Part shown: piece after piece, positions 1-13,300 of the stretch
Layout: each line of letters begins with the position of its first letter
How positions within the stretch are numbered: position 1 is the stretch's first letter
From: Lumbricus terrestris
Lineage: Eukaryota > Annelida > Clitellata > Crassiclitellata > Lumbricidae
Assembly: GCA_949752735.1 (NCBI GenBank)
Contig: OX457039.1
Location: forward strand, 21,746,830-21,810,829
Direction of reading: 5' to 3'
DNA length: 64,000 bases
Program-made: the position numbers and the translations under genes
Notes under the pieces: model-generated
The model's input: the letters and a program-made list of their open reading frames with translations, nothing else
Databases searched by the model: none
What the model was told of the DNA's origin: nothing

Positions 1-1974
1 ACTTCTTCCAGCAATTGACAATAACGTTGCCCCAACAAAGCCATGTATTGTTGGTAACAAGCATGGCACACGAAGGGAGTCATGATACTTCTGCAAGACA
101 CGCATGGCAAAAACTGGCTCATTGTTTGGTACCGTGTAACGAGCAATTTCACACCAATGTAGATGTTTAGAAACACTATTATGTGCAATGTATCTGACGG
201 ACTATGTTTTTGCCAAGCAGAGCATGTTATTTTTGCATAATCATTCTGAAAACAAAGTGAAACATTATTATTTCCATTAATCTCATATGTTGAAAGTTTT
301 GCATCTTTGCCTTGGTGTGGTGTTTATAACAATATCTTAAAGTTATTTCCCTGGGACTTCTAGAGCAATAGTTGGCAGATGCTTAATGTAATCTTTTGGG
401 GATGAATCCTGTGATCTTGGCTTGACCTCCTATTAGATGAACCATGACGTTGGTTTGTCTACAACTTTTACTTGTACATGAGTATTACGAGTAAATATGA
501 TACTTATTGAAACTTAGTATTATTATTATTATTAAATAAATTTGTAACAAGGTCATACTGAAATGTGAATCTGAGATGTCAGAGGAAGATGCAATTAGAG
601 ATCCACGTGCTTGAAAGCAAACAAGAAGTAGTGAGTTTTGAGCCGCTGTTTGAAGGAAAGAAGTGAAACTGAGTTTTGAAGAGAGAGCAGAGGCTGATTC
701 CATGAGTGCAGAGGCATGGAATGCACACAAGCCCATTTTATAACTGTTTTGCATCGAGGTTCAGCTAAAAGACTTGTACTCGATGAACGCAAGCAACCAA
801 CATTCCCTGTAAGCTGCGCACGTGCAGCTGCTTTAATCATGCCGCGCACAAAGTTTTTTATTCATTCTTCGAATTGTACTTGATATCTAACTGCTGGGAG
901 CCTGGAACACAGATGCCATAATGCTATGAAGTACGAATACCCAGTTCTAAACAGGTGGCAACGGTTGAATGCTTGATATCCGATCTCCAATAAAACGATA
1001 TGCAGGGTTGCAGAGCATGACTTATACGGCTAATTAAGCACTCCTAGTCATGCTCTGCATTCTTCAGTGTCACTGGGTGAATGTCCTGTGAGACTCAGCC
1101 TATGATCATTGCAGCATTGGGGCTCAGCCAGTCAAACTCCAAAATCGCATTCTCCGCCTCCTCCCCTGTAGGTAGGTTTGCCTGGCCGTGTTAGGATGTG
1201 TATAGGATGTGCCCCTATCTGATCCTTATCAGTACTTAGCTCGAGGGATTAATTGCCAACTTTGAATCTCATTCACCAATCCCTCTCATGTAGGTTTGCT
1301 GGGCCGCAGAATTTACATCCCTCACTGTCCTCGTCGTCGTCGTCATCGTCATCATCATCATCATCGTGCACCATGAGCCTCGTAGGTGTCCAGTGTAAGC
1401 TTCGTCTTCTCTCTCCATTCGTATTTGTTCTGCGTAGGCCTGTTTTATACTGAACAGATCATAATTATTTCTCATTGCTGGCGCAGTTTCCAAACAGTCA
1501 GCAAGAAATGTCATTGTCCAAGCCAGTTAAGTGAAACAAAAATCATGACGATGAAGATGGTAAAACGCCGAGGAAAAGAGCTGCCTGTACATGCATAGCC
1601 TTGAAACAACTAAATCAGCTTGAGATGAATCACTTGGATATGTTGATGAGGATTAAATTTTATCTGACGAGTGGAGGTGGACAAACAGTTGACCTGGATA
1701 TGGTGTACAATTATTGGAAAAACAACAAAATCAGAAGAGAAAATTATAAGATTTTCAAAACAGGTGATACGTTTATCTGATTTAATTTGAAAGAAATTTG
1801 ATTGTTTGTAAATAAAGTTTCATCGGTGGCCTATAACCGGTCAACGTGTTTTAGTCGATAATAAAATACCTCATAATATACCATAATAATAATAAGATTT
1901 AATGAGTAACAGTTGAAAATAAAGTCCTGATCAAAATTTTGAGCTCTCGTCATTTTTAAGCTTGCTCAGTACCA
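1..1974. other. TKT intron 8, no assignable gene
   Basis: The stretch lies between TKT exon 8 and exons outside the window. It holds an imperfect TCG/TCA microsatellite at about 1325-1372 and otherwise A/T-rich sequence. In 1-245 several frames on both strands are open, one minus-strand frame following a good acceptor (TTTTCAG, exon edge 245), but no family could be named. Confidence 0.5.
1325..1372. repeat. TCG/TCA trinucleotide microsatellite
   Basis: About 48 bases of mixed TCG and TCA triplets. It produces false serine-rich and aspartate-rich frames. Confidence 0.85.
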
Positions 1975-2860
1975 TCTGCTCAACGAGAAGGAATGTAAGG
2001 AGTTAGTAGTGACTGAATGTAGGAAGGTGTGTTGGTGCTGAGGGATTTGTAGGTCAGATATGCCAATGTAAATTTTATCCTGCACTGAACAGGAAACCAG
2101 TGCAGTTGATGGAATAGGGCCAAGGAACTAGTTTGAAATGGGATGGGCAGCACTACCCACACTAAGGAGTTTTGGATGTGTTGCAGCCTGTTGAGCTTAG
2201 TTTAGTGTCTGAGATACCCACAAAACGGCGTTAGCATAATCAAAGCGAGAGGAGACAAGAGAACAGGCAATGGTTTGAGACATATTCAAAGTCGGATGGA
2301 CCTAATGTGACATATTGCCCTAAAGTGATAGAAACAAGATTAACATATGTGGTCGAAATATGAGCTTACTGTCTAGGCGGTGGTTCCCAACCTTTTTTGA
2401 CTGTTGGGCCACTTTTTCTAAGTTGGAGGACACGAGTGCCACTTTTTCTTAGTTGAAAGACATCAGGGGGCCACAAGGCTAAAATCTAATTAACTAAAAG
2501 CATAAATTTTTTTATAATTGAATCAAAATAGAATGTTTGATGCGATTTATTAACGTCCAAATAAAATAATTTGTAATAGAAAGAATTATATATTCCATTA
2601 TGTCAAAAATGTCAATATTTACATATATTTTTCCTAATTCATTGAGATGCTGCGGGCCATTTTTGTAGGCCAGGCGGGCCACTTTTGGCCTGCGGGCCAC
2701 GGGTTGGGAACCGCTGGTCTAGGGTTACTCCTAGTGTTTTGGTAGTATCTCACAGAGCGAGATAGATATTAGAAAGTGAAGATAAAGAGCGCAGGCGTGA
2801 CCTAAACAAAGTTGCCTCAGACTTGTCAGGGTTTATGGCCAGAAGATTTAGCAAGTGAAC
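1975..2860 (-). mobile_element. L2/CR1-like LINE fragment, split by a hAT insertion
   Basis: On the minus strand, 2860-2717 reads DKSEATLF..LRSLSSLSNIYL and TTKTLGVTL, and 2370-1980 reads SSRFDYANAVL, LHWFPVQCRIKF and LAYLTYKSL. These are palm-to-thumb and C-terminal segments of an L2-clade reverse transcriptase, broken by stops and frameshifts. The element at 2378-2716 sits exactly between the two parts, inside the LGVTLD motif. Confidence 0.75.
2378..2716. mobile_element. hAT-like non-autonomous element
   Basis: The ends are inverted (GGTTCCCAACC left, GGTTGGGAACCGCTG right) with subterminal GGGCCAC repeats. GTCTAGG directly flanks both sides (2371-2377 and 2717-2723), seven bases of the expected eight. 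It is a sister of the copy at 33009-33308, with which it shares most of its A/T-rich interior. Confidence 0.8.
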
Positions 2861-3159
2861 TGTGCCTGTTCATCCCAGTAATCATATCTATAGAAAAAAT
2901 TAATCATGCCTTATTTCGGTACAAGAACAATGTGAGACATAAATGCAGCTAATTCCTGAAGGACTATAATGTCGAGAGTCGTAGAGTGAGTCTACAAACT
3001 CTGGCTATATGTCTCCAACATAGAGGACCGGTTCATATCAATGCGATGACATGTACATCTCTCAGCAAGCTACCACAGACTGAACAGAATTTCAATCTGT
3101 CCTCTTGTCTGCATTTCGGCAATGCTGTCCTTGCGGGTCTCCTAAAGTTTCGGATATGC

Positions 3160-3600
3160 CCACTTCAGTCTGCCCTCAACTGTGTTGCCTGAGTCGTCGC
3201 TGATCTGCCAAAATTCTCGCACATATCAACATATATGCATGACACGCTGCACTGGCTCCCGGTCGTGGACAGAATAACATTCAAGATCATCGTCATGGGA
3301 CGAGTATCAATGGCTGGGCTGGTGCTGGAATACATTAGGGAGCTCTGTATTCCCGCCTCCAACCAGGTTGTAGATCTCTGCGCTGTGCAGGAACTTGATA
3401 GTCCCACGCTTCCGTACAATGATGTGGGCCACCGTGCCTTCTCATGAATTGGACCTTCACACTGGAACAGTCTTCCATTAACAATTCAACCTGCTGCACT
3501 ACACATATGTCACGAAACATTCTCAAAGTCACTTGTTCAGAAATGTCCGGTAGCTACGCTAATCACCTTCGTGAGGTTATTGTAAGGCGCTACATAAATG
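3160..3600 (+). mobile_element. L2-like LINE 3' fragment
   Basis: A frame at 3235 reads HDTLHWLPVVDRITFKIIVM, the L2 C-terminal LHWLP motif. Downstream is a decayed tail ending GTAAGGCGCTACATAAATG, similar to other L2 3' ends in the window. Several frameshifts are present. Confidence 0.75.
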
Positions 3601-3602
3601 TC

Positions 3603-3676
3603 CATATACATACATACATACACACATACATACATACATACACACACACATACATACATACATACATACACACAAC
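3603..3676. repeat. TACA/CA microsatellite
   Basis: Repeated TACA with CA interruptions follows directly on the L2 tail and is probably derived from the LINE's 3' end. Confidence 0.85.
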
Positions 3677-3813
3677 AGTGGAGATGTTAGTGTCAGAAGT
3701 TGCCAATTATCACTCCTGACCTCACTGGTGTTAAGTGGTCGGTGGGTCAGGGCAATAAACTTCTTTCAAGGTGATTTGTCCTCGAGTATTAACGAGTAAC
3801 TCTTGTAGAACGT

Positions 3814-4101
3814 GATGATGATGATGATGGTGCTCTGCCCGAAGGCAGGTTCATTGGCTTTACGCCCCTGGGGATGAGATGAGTGAGGTGGTTTCCCGTT
3901 GCCTTCCCCACAGACAATGATGGGTAAGCAACTTGTCCAAGGTCGCTCCGCAGGAGCTTGTGCCCCTGCGTCCCACACGTGCTAGCCCGAGATATCTAAA
4001 TCTCTGAATGTCAACTCCCAGCCCGGGGCTTGAACCGCAGTCCGTTGCAACCAACAGACGAATGCAGCTCGCACTTACCGGTGTAGCTAACTAGGCCAGT
4101 G
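3814..4101 (-). mobile_element. SINE, family 2 (tRNA-derived), 11-bp TSD
   Basis: The flanks carry a perfect 11-bp direct repeat, TTGTAGAACGT, at 3803-3813 and 4102-4112. Read on the minus strand, the head contains a tRNA-like B box (GGTTCAAGCCC) and the 3' end is a CAT-repeat tail. A second copy with its own TSD lies at 46205-46483. Confidence 0.85.
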
Positions 4102-4189
4102 TTGTAGAACGTAAATGGCGATAAATCCAAAGCCTCTTAAATTAACCAATTTCATAATTATTATAAAAATATGAAAGCTTCATACTAAC

Positions 4190-4397
4190 CAATGGAAACA
4201 CCAGAATGAGAGCCACAGAAATTGGCATCTGTCTGCGAAATTGCTCCCATCCTCAGCTGATCAAATGCACGAGAGAAGAAACAAGCAAACGTGCTGGCAA
4301 ACGTAACGGTTCGATTACGAGTGGCACAACCAATTGCAATCCCTACAAGATTCTGCTCAGCAATGAAGCATTCCACATACTGCTTAGGATTGACCTC
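4190..4397 (-). CDS. TKT: TKT exon 8 (catalytic glutamate)
   Basis: It reads [20 protein letters not shown] and later [15 protein letters not shown] and GSHSGVSI, ending one base into a glycine codon before donor GTTAGT. The glutamate of FIAEQN contacts N1' of the cofactor's pyrimidine ring in transketolases. The following exon should begin with the conserved EDGPSQM region but is not in the window. Confidence 0.96.
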
Positions 4398-7300
4398 CTG
4401 TAACAAACACAGAAACAACTGACAGTTCGAGCACAGTGACAAGACTTTCATCATATTTATGACGGGGCTTTTGATACAGCTATTCATGGATGACGAACGG
4501 ATGAAGGGAATCCAGTTCCAATGACTTAGGCCGAGAGGATCAAGCGACGAAGGTCAAGGTCCTCGATCTTGGACATGCAGCAAGGTAACAGTTCATAAAG
4601 GTAAATGTAGGTTCAGGCGATTGAGTGGTCCTGGTGGATGGAGGAAAGCTTGGACTTGCCGGAGTCGGTGAAAGCTTCAGCTGTACAAGGGGTTGGTTTC
4701 GAGTCAGCAGAACGAGGCCTACCAAGGAGATCCCTGGAGGTGGTCCAGAATTGTCGAGTGTTCCCAGCAATGGAAGAAACGGATGATGCCAGTATTCACC
4801 CTCTTTAACCCTGTAGCATTGATGCATGGAACAGCGGTCGAAGACGACTTATCCACGCAGCTCAATCCTCTATAACAGCGGTTCTCAACCTGTGGGTCGC
4901 GACCCCCACGGGGGTCGCCTGACGATTTGCCAGGGGTCGCCTGGCCCCTTGAGAAATTTGCAAAGGAAGTATACATTATAGCGATTTTAGCGTTTTCTAC
5001 TATAGCAACTACAAATAATTTTTTTAGCTTGCTTTTGCTATGAACCATTATAAAGCTTGCAGCAGCTAATTTAATTTTTGCCATTTAAAAAATGTAAATT
5101 CCACTTTTGCCATTCTTCTAAAAGATAGAACAATATTCGGTTTGATCATCGAATGAATCTATGCTGTCCGCTAGTCAGGCCAATAGGCCTACATTGGCGG
5201 AGACTTTTGAGACATGTGCATTAATTGCATAGAGGGCGGTCTCCCGAAATTTGCTGTGGAGACTGAGCTGCTTATAATCTCCACAATATTTCAGAAATAT
5301 TTCAAATATATCACAATATTTCAGAAATATTTCAAATATATCATCATTAATTTCTACCTTGTTATCCGATGTTTATCCATAATAAATAATTTTGTTAAAA
5401 GATTCAGTATAAAATGCTATCATTATCGTGTGCAAATTAAAAATTTAAACAATGAGGATGAAATATTTTTTTGAAATCTTAGACCACGTTCTTGAGCCTT
5501 CAAATCATGAGTAAAGCGCAAATCAAAATAATTTAAACAATGGGGTAACCTGGGGAAGGACATTTTATTGAAGTCTTAAGCCATGTCTATCTGCACTGAA
5601 ATTATGAGGCATTTTTGGACAACACAGCTTAAAATGCGACCATTGCAGAGTGGACATAAAAATAGTAATAATGGAAGGGACACTTTTGAAGTTTTGAACC
5701 ACGACCAACAGCAAACAAATGATGACCAATATTGCCAAAATGACAGCCTAAAATGCCACCATGGCATTGTGAAAATTCAAAAACGTTTGACGAGGACATA
5801 TCCCCTTCTCAAGCCCTCTAATTCCCTGTTCGTCGCATTCATAAAGAACACAAATAACATTTACCAAATTGATAGCCTCCCAAAACGAATCGCTAGGTTA
5901 GAAGAGTGTCAAGAAAAGAAGAACTAATGAAGAATTTTCAGAGTAGCCTATTGAGTTAAGAAAAGAAGAACTAGCCTAATGAACAATATTCAGAGTAGCC
6001 TATAGATTTGTTTTATAGATGCTGAATGAATAGAGAAACTAGGCCTACGACGTTTTATTTGTAATAACAGTTTGTTGGTAGAATCGATGAAATCCAACAA
6101 ATAAATTGAAACGCCATTCAGATACTAAACATAATAACTACGTTGGAAAGCATGGCCAGTATTTTTAAGAACAGTTGATGCGGGTGGGGTTATTGGGAGT
6201 TCCAGCAGCAGGACGTGGCAGTTGTTGAAGTGTCACAAACTGACTAGAGTCAATAGACTTACTGTCACTTACGGAACTTCAAACGGCCGAATTGGTAGCA
6301 TGCAGAATTGCCATTAAGAGCGAGGAAACCTCACACAATAATATTGCCAAAGCAGTTTCGAATTATGAAATGAATATACATGCCATTGGACAATGGTGAA
6401 AAAATGCAGTGACAAAGTTAGAAACTCGATCAATTTTGTTGTTAGGGGTCGTGACAACTTTCGAAATCTTACCAAGGGGTCGCCGCACTAAAAAGGTTGA
6501 GAACCGCTGCTCTATAAACTATTTACATTTCTTAAATCACAAATCTCTTATCACCACAACCATTTCTTGTCGACTCTAAAAATTTCAAGATGCTGTTCCT
6601 AGCAATTTCATTGGCTGGCATTTACCATTACCAAAAATTGACAACCTGTTCATATAGTCCCTATTGTGCCAGTCATTTGCCATTTAGACTCAGAAATAAT
6701 TTTTTTAAATTTCACATTATACTGCTGCTTTGCCATAACCCAATGCTACTTGCAGTTAACAAGCTTATAAAAAATGTGTGTATGAAATTAATTAAGATGA
6801 ACATTGAACAAGGCATTTGATAAGCCTGGCCAGCTACAATCTAGTGGTTCATCATGTGCAAACACTGAAGAACTGGTGAAATGCATACACGAAGAATGCC
6901 TGACCTTGAGTTTTATAGAATAAGTAGAATTCTTTGTGTCTCCATCTAGTGCTAAAACTCTTTTATTATTCTTCCCAAGTTTGGCCAAACCTGTTCCATA
7001 GGCAACACGAGTTGCAACCTGTTAGAACAAACACATACTCTTAAACAACTAGCAACAGTAGAGAAATATATAAAGTAATTATTACCAGAAGAAATTAAAT
7101 CTGAACTACCTGGTAGTAGCCCAAGAATCTTAAATATAAAACTCAAGCCAGTGACAAAGCATAGCTATGAGCTCAATCTTAAACTATAAAGCAAAGTTCA
7201 ATCTGTGGCGATGTCGCGCTGTGCGCAAGTCTGTCCGGGGAAAGGCTCTGAAACCAAATGGATTTCAATGACAAAACAAATTTTAAAATATTCTTATGCG

Positions 7301-10300
7301 AATTTGTAGGTCATCACGACTATTTTCAGTCAGCTCTCAATTCACTTTAAAACCCGAGTCATGGACATTTTAAGTTTGGATATGGAAACTTATGCGAAAT
7401 TTAGACGCCATTAACTGTCCTAGGCTGCAGCCACGCTGCAACGATAGTAGGCTGCATTATTCTTGCCGATATTTAATTTCTTTTGACGACGTCATTTCTA
7501 ACCGTAGAGGCGTCGCGTGATCAATGGTGACAAAAACACAGCAAACCGATTTGCAATTATATTTATTAAATGAAGATGTCCAATGTGAGCTGAGGACCGG
7601 AAGGTAAGAAAACAACAAACTGATTATTATCAGTGTGGTGGGGCTGCTGGGGCAGCAACGCGAACTTATTATACTCGTTTAATTGGCAACAAAACTGATA
7701 GACACAACGCTATCAGGTACAAGAAGTAGTTCAACAAATTAAATATAATTATATCTAAGATTGTTTATGTCCATACTTTGTTGGGGAATGCTGGGTGTAG
7801 CGAAAAATCAAAATTTCCCCGGGCAATGCCGGATAGCATGCGAATTTGTAGGCCAGCAGGACTATTTTTTGCTCTCAATTTACTTTAAAACCCGAGATAT
7901 GAACATTTTGAATTTCGATGCTGTAGTTAGCGCCTATACAGATTTAAGAAGCAATTTTACCGGGGTGAGGTGGCGAAAACCCTAAATTTTCCGGGCAACG
8001 CCGGGTAGCACAGCTAGCTAATACATAAATACAATCATAATTTTGTACTGAAGGCCAACAATTATACCTTACAACATGTTTGGGTATTATAATATTTTAT
8101 AACGTCTCACATAAAAAGCTTCATGGAATTTCATGGAGCAAAAAAAGCAAGAAACAAAACTGAGTGCACTAAGAACATGCGTTTTTAGCTGCATGTTATA
8201 TGGTTACGAGGCTTGGGTATAACAAAGAATATCGAGAGAATACTGGCTTTTGAGAGAAAATGCTATTGAGGATTATGAAAATAGGACGGACACAGAAAAT
8301 AACTAACGTAGAACTGTGCAATCGGATACGGCTCAAGGAAAACATGATGCAGATGATGATCTGGATGGTCTGTTCGGTCACATATGCCGAATGAGTAATA
8401 ATGACAGGAAGATCAAGACATTGGTGTTTAGAATTATGGACGGACGAAACAAAAGAGGGCGCCCTTATAGAGAATGGGCAGATGGCTTAACAGACTGGTG
8501 TGGAACATCACTGCAAGAGCTGAGCCACATCGCACTGGAAAGGGAAGAGTGGAAGAATACGATGAAAATGATGTCAGACATCTACAGCCAGTGAGAACAC
8601 GATTCATGATAATGATGAAAAAAGCCAAGCAGATGCGGGTATAGGTGTTGAATCGATAGGAAGAATAAGGGTCAAAGGTTAAGATGTCCTCATATCTCAA
8701 CTTGTAATATTTCAACAGGACAATTTTGTGCTAATGACCATTTTTATTGTTTACTAGCTGGGGTACCCGGCGTCGCCCGGGAATTTTAGGATTTGCCACG
8801 TTCCCGGCCAATCTTCCCTCCCCTCTACGCCCCCTCCCTCCTACTTCCCCTCCGTCCCTCCCCTCCCTTCCAACTTCCCTCCGTCGTCCCCCCCTTCTCA
8901 CTCCCTCCCACATTCCCTCTCCCCTTCCCACTGGCCCTCCCTCTTTCCTCCTTCCTCCCTCCCCACCATCCCTCCTCCCTTCCTCCTCCGTCCGTCTCTC
9001 CCTCCCTCCCTTGTCCAAACTTGCGATCAACTGTTAAAATTAATTATCAGTGATTTTAATGTTATTGTCCGAACCGCATGCCATAGAATCGGCCTGCGTA
9101 AAAAATGAGGTCAAAATGTGATGACGTCATTAATGTATGGATTCGTTGAACATGGATGGGAAAGCAAATGGCGTCTTAAATAGCTAGCCTACTGCATTAG
9201 TTTTCGGATAGAAAATGAAATGTTTCAATCTCTGGAAAAGGTCAGATTTTTATATCGCTAAGCCGCCCATGTTTGTTCTGGGGTGCTGGAGACGGTGTTT
9301 ACGGACATGTGCGGTGTTTAACGACTTAGTTAATTTTGTGTTTTCGCTCCCACCATGACCCCCATGGTGGGAGAGATTCGCCAACCCCTTCACTGGGTGT
9401 CCCATGCCCAGACCGACACAATAGTGAAGGCTTGGAGTGAAAAGCTCAAAAACTGTGGAAATGCATTCCGGTTAAACACACAGAATCTTCTCTTTATTTA
9501 TATAGATATTAGTAGTCAACCTCAAAATGACTTCTTCTAAATGGTCAGACTTATCTAAGGTAAGGCAAAATCTATAATCACATCTGTTGCAAATGTAGCA
9601 TAGCCAGTCTTAATAAGAGCAATAATTATGCAAGCTATCAATGTGTGCCTCACATTAGACATTACAACACATGAAACATACTATACCTTTTCTCCCAATT
9701 TGTAATTGGGTGGGCCAGCGAGCTGCAGTTTTCCAAATGCGATCTCTTGCAAGCCATTGTCTGGCAAAGTTGGAGAAATGCCATGTACGCCAAGGTTAGA
9801 AATCTGTTTCTCAATCAGAGCCACAAATTCATCAGCTTTACTGCCAATGGGTTTCCCATGCCAGTCATCTTTGTCTTCTATGCCAGGCAGGCCTTTTCCC
9901 TTGTATGTCTTGGCCAGTATGCAAGTTGGCTGTCCTTTAACTAGTGAGGCCTCATAGAAGGCCTTGCAAAGACCTTCCACATCATGGCCATCAACAACAA
10001 ATGTATTCCAGCTGAAATTTAAAGATGAATGCAACGATAAACGCAGCTTGCACTGAAATGCTACCAACATTTAATACTCAACCATCGATGTATATTTTAA
10101 TCCTATTGATACGAAAACTTTCCTTCACTAGAAATGCAACAATTTTGGTTCTTGAAAATGGTCATTTCGGATATAAATTATTGTAAGTAAAGTCATCCGA
10201 GGGCCAGCCGTTGGTGAGGCGCTCATCTCCTTTTCTTGGTCCTTGAGCTCGCAATGGACGAATCCCAAGGTCCTGGACACGGGGCCGGTGTATCACAGGA

Positions 10301-13300
10301 CTTGCTGTTTACTTCCCAGCTTACGCCGGCACCAAATTATACTGCCTGGTGACAGAGGCACGTGTGTGTAAACAACTTGCCCAAGGTCGTTACCAGGATT
10401 CGAACCGCAACCGCCCGCTCCGTGAGCGAGCGCGTTACCGATCAGCCACCAGGTCGCATCGATGTATATATTAATCCTATTGATACGAAAACTTTCCTTC
10501 ACTAGAAATGCAACAACTTTGGTTCTTGAAAAATGGTCATTTCAGATATAAATTATTCAGCAAAGGTATTTTCAGTATCAAGTACAGCCTGGCAATATAA
10601 ATACTGAAGTAAAGCTTATGGACAATTACCATTTACTCCAGATATGTCATGTTGCTACAAGAGGCAGCTTCGTCCAGTAGCACTATGACAAATAATGATT
10701 AAGTTACTTCACCTGCAGATATACCAACCTTAACGCACCATAGCAGAGAGTGGCTTGATAAAATTTAATGTTCAGAATGGCTCTATCTCATTTTTAAAAC
10801 ACATTAGCGGCGGCAGTCATGGACTAGGTGTACCTCTTACTGCCAGCGCAAATATGGTCTACACCCGAATAACGATTTAAAACAAGAGTCATGGGTCAGG
10901 CATAAACCTTTATTCTGCGAATAAGGCTACTCCCATTCTGGGCCAGGTGTAAGTCTCTATTCCCTAAATCTATAACCACCGCTTAAGTCGGATGAATAGA
11001 TAATGATAATCCAAGGTCTGAGTTTGCTCATGACTACCATACAAGAGTAAGACATATTTGAAGAATATGCATGTCCACGAATAGCCTTTACACCTAGCGT
11101 AAAATGCGCTATGTCTGTGACTGCCACCCTAGGTTACAACCCCATTGCTGAAAAGAGATGATTGACCTTGTTGAAGTAGGTGTAACTCATTATATCACAC
11201 TTATAACGCTACATATTTTACACTTAAAACAGTTACCCAAATGCCTTCAGTCGCTGTTCGTAAATGTCCACTCGATGTTGTAGGGAAGTAGGTTCGCTTT
11301 GTCCAAGACGATTGATGTCAAATATTGCGACGAGGTTATCTAGCTGATAGTGACTTGCAAAATGCAAAGCTTCCCACACGGATCCTTCGGCACTTTCTCC
11401 GTCACCCACCAAACAAAATACACGGTACCTGCACATGACGACATGTAACATCGTTAGCTAACAGTGTAACATCGGCTGTTAGGGAAGTACTCTTTGTCCC
11501 ATTTGCTCGTACCTCCATCATGCAGAGTCGTGCTTTTTCTGTGGTTGGCCCAGTGGTATGGAATGCCCTTCCCACTTGAGCTGCGCCTGTTCCCTAGATC
11601 ACTCTCTGACACATTCTATAAGCACTTAAAAACTGTTCTGTTTGTCCGTACTGGAGTCAGGAGCGCCTCTGAGTAGTTTCCTTGAAGATGCGCTATATAA
11701 ATACTCGAATGAATGAATGAATATACCATATAGATATATATATGCCAAATCATGAGAACAAGTGTGGCATTATGCTTCTTGATTTCAATAAATAAATGAG
11801 ATCAAATGAGCAGTCAAGTACCAGTTAAATTGCTTACAGAGATGCTTATGTACCACTTTAGATCCTTATATATAAAGAATGAAAGAGCAATCATGCTGAA
11901 GGATTGTACTGCTGTAGCGCTACAAACAGGCAACAATCTAAAGATCATTGCAGAAACATTCTTACCTACCTTCTTACCACGTTATTGTCTTGCTAATCTA
12001 ATCTTGTGATTATAATACAACCACTGTAAACGTAATGCACATCAGTCCAGTTCTAAAACTAAACTAATCTGTGTGATTGCAGTAGCATAATTGAATGAAA
12101 TTGGTTAGGGAATTAAACTATGATGGGCAGTGATTCCGTTAAGGTCTGAATTCTTGGAGTCATGGACGCATCACATCAAAAAAGTTGGAGTCCACACCAA
12201 ATGGATGAGAGTCATGGACTCCACACCCATCCATTTTTGGAGTCCCATCGGGCCAAAGTAGGACAAATGAAAAAATTCCGAACTTCTTATATTACAGGTG
12301 ACAAAGGGCCCAACCATTAGGCCTATTATTACGTGGCCTACGCAAAAAAATCGTATTTTTGACCCGCTCATTATGTTGCAACTCGTAGATTTTTGCGAAC
12401 AGCCACATGTGTAGGCCCCTACACATTAATTAGCTCTAACCCCCTCCGTTTACAAAAGTTCATTTAGGCTAGCTAAAATCAGCTATAAAATTCATTTTAC
12501 CGTTGGCTATTTTGTGTGTATTAAAATCTGAAGTTTTCGATATCAATACAGAAAATACCAAGTCATCAGTGGCGTAGGCAAGGGGGGTTTCGGGGGTTAA
12601 AACCCCCCATTGGCTCGGGAAAAAGTTTTTTAAGGTTATTTATCCATTTAAGTAAGAAAAATAGCAAAAAAAGGGTATACGGCCATAACCCCTCCCCCAA
12701 TAAAAATTCCTGGCTACACCACTGCGTTATAAACTAATAAATTATAGCCAGCTTCTCCAGAGGTAGGCTATAGATTGGAATGAAATATAGGCCTATATCG
12801 TGGAATCGTGAAAGGTCAAGTAGGCCATATGGCCTAAGCCAACAATAAGTAGAAGTGTTTGGTTTTTAAATTTTGAGAAATTTTGAGATGCCATGCCCTT
12901 CGCGACCAATTTCCCCAAATGACCAGTATGGTTTACAACCTTCGACCCCGTCGTCATAATTTCCAGCTCCCGCACAAGGACAACATAAACTTTATTTCCA
13001 GAGTCCTCTACAAGAACGCTTACAACCATTAAATCATTCAATCTCATTGGGTCATTCCAGCTCAACTCAACCAATGCCTCCCACTCGACCATCTCCGATT
13101 TGGCTGAAATTTTATCCACATGTTGCTGGGTATATTGGATGGAAAAATCCAAAATCTTTAAGAAATATTTCAAATACTTTCCAAGATATCGTGGATTCCG
13201 TGACCCCACCCCCCGAAGGCATTTCGCGAAACTTCGTGATGTCCACTTTTTGAGAGTTAATATCTCTAAAACGGTTTTACCAAATTGGATGATTTTTTTT

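Noticed and set aside
1..245. Several overlapping open frames, one minus-strand frame with CxxC pairs after a good splice acceptor at 245
   Set aside because: At least three frames on the two strands are open over this short stretch, none matches a family I can name, and it lies in a TKT intron at the window edge. It could be an exon of an inserted gene or chance.
8731..9053. Proline/serine/leucine-rich and glycine/arginine/glutamate-rich frames on both strands
   Set aside because: They come from the CCCTCC tract, which is open in most frames because it lacks A on one strand.
10360..10456. tRNA gene on the minus strand
   Set aside because: A and B boxes are present but the acceptor stem does not pair and the sequence continues into a SINE body.
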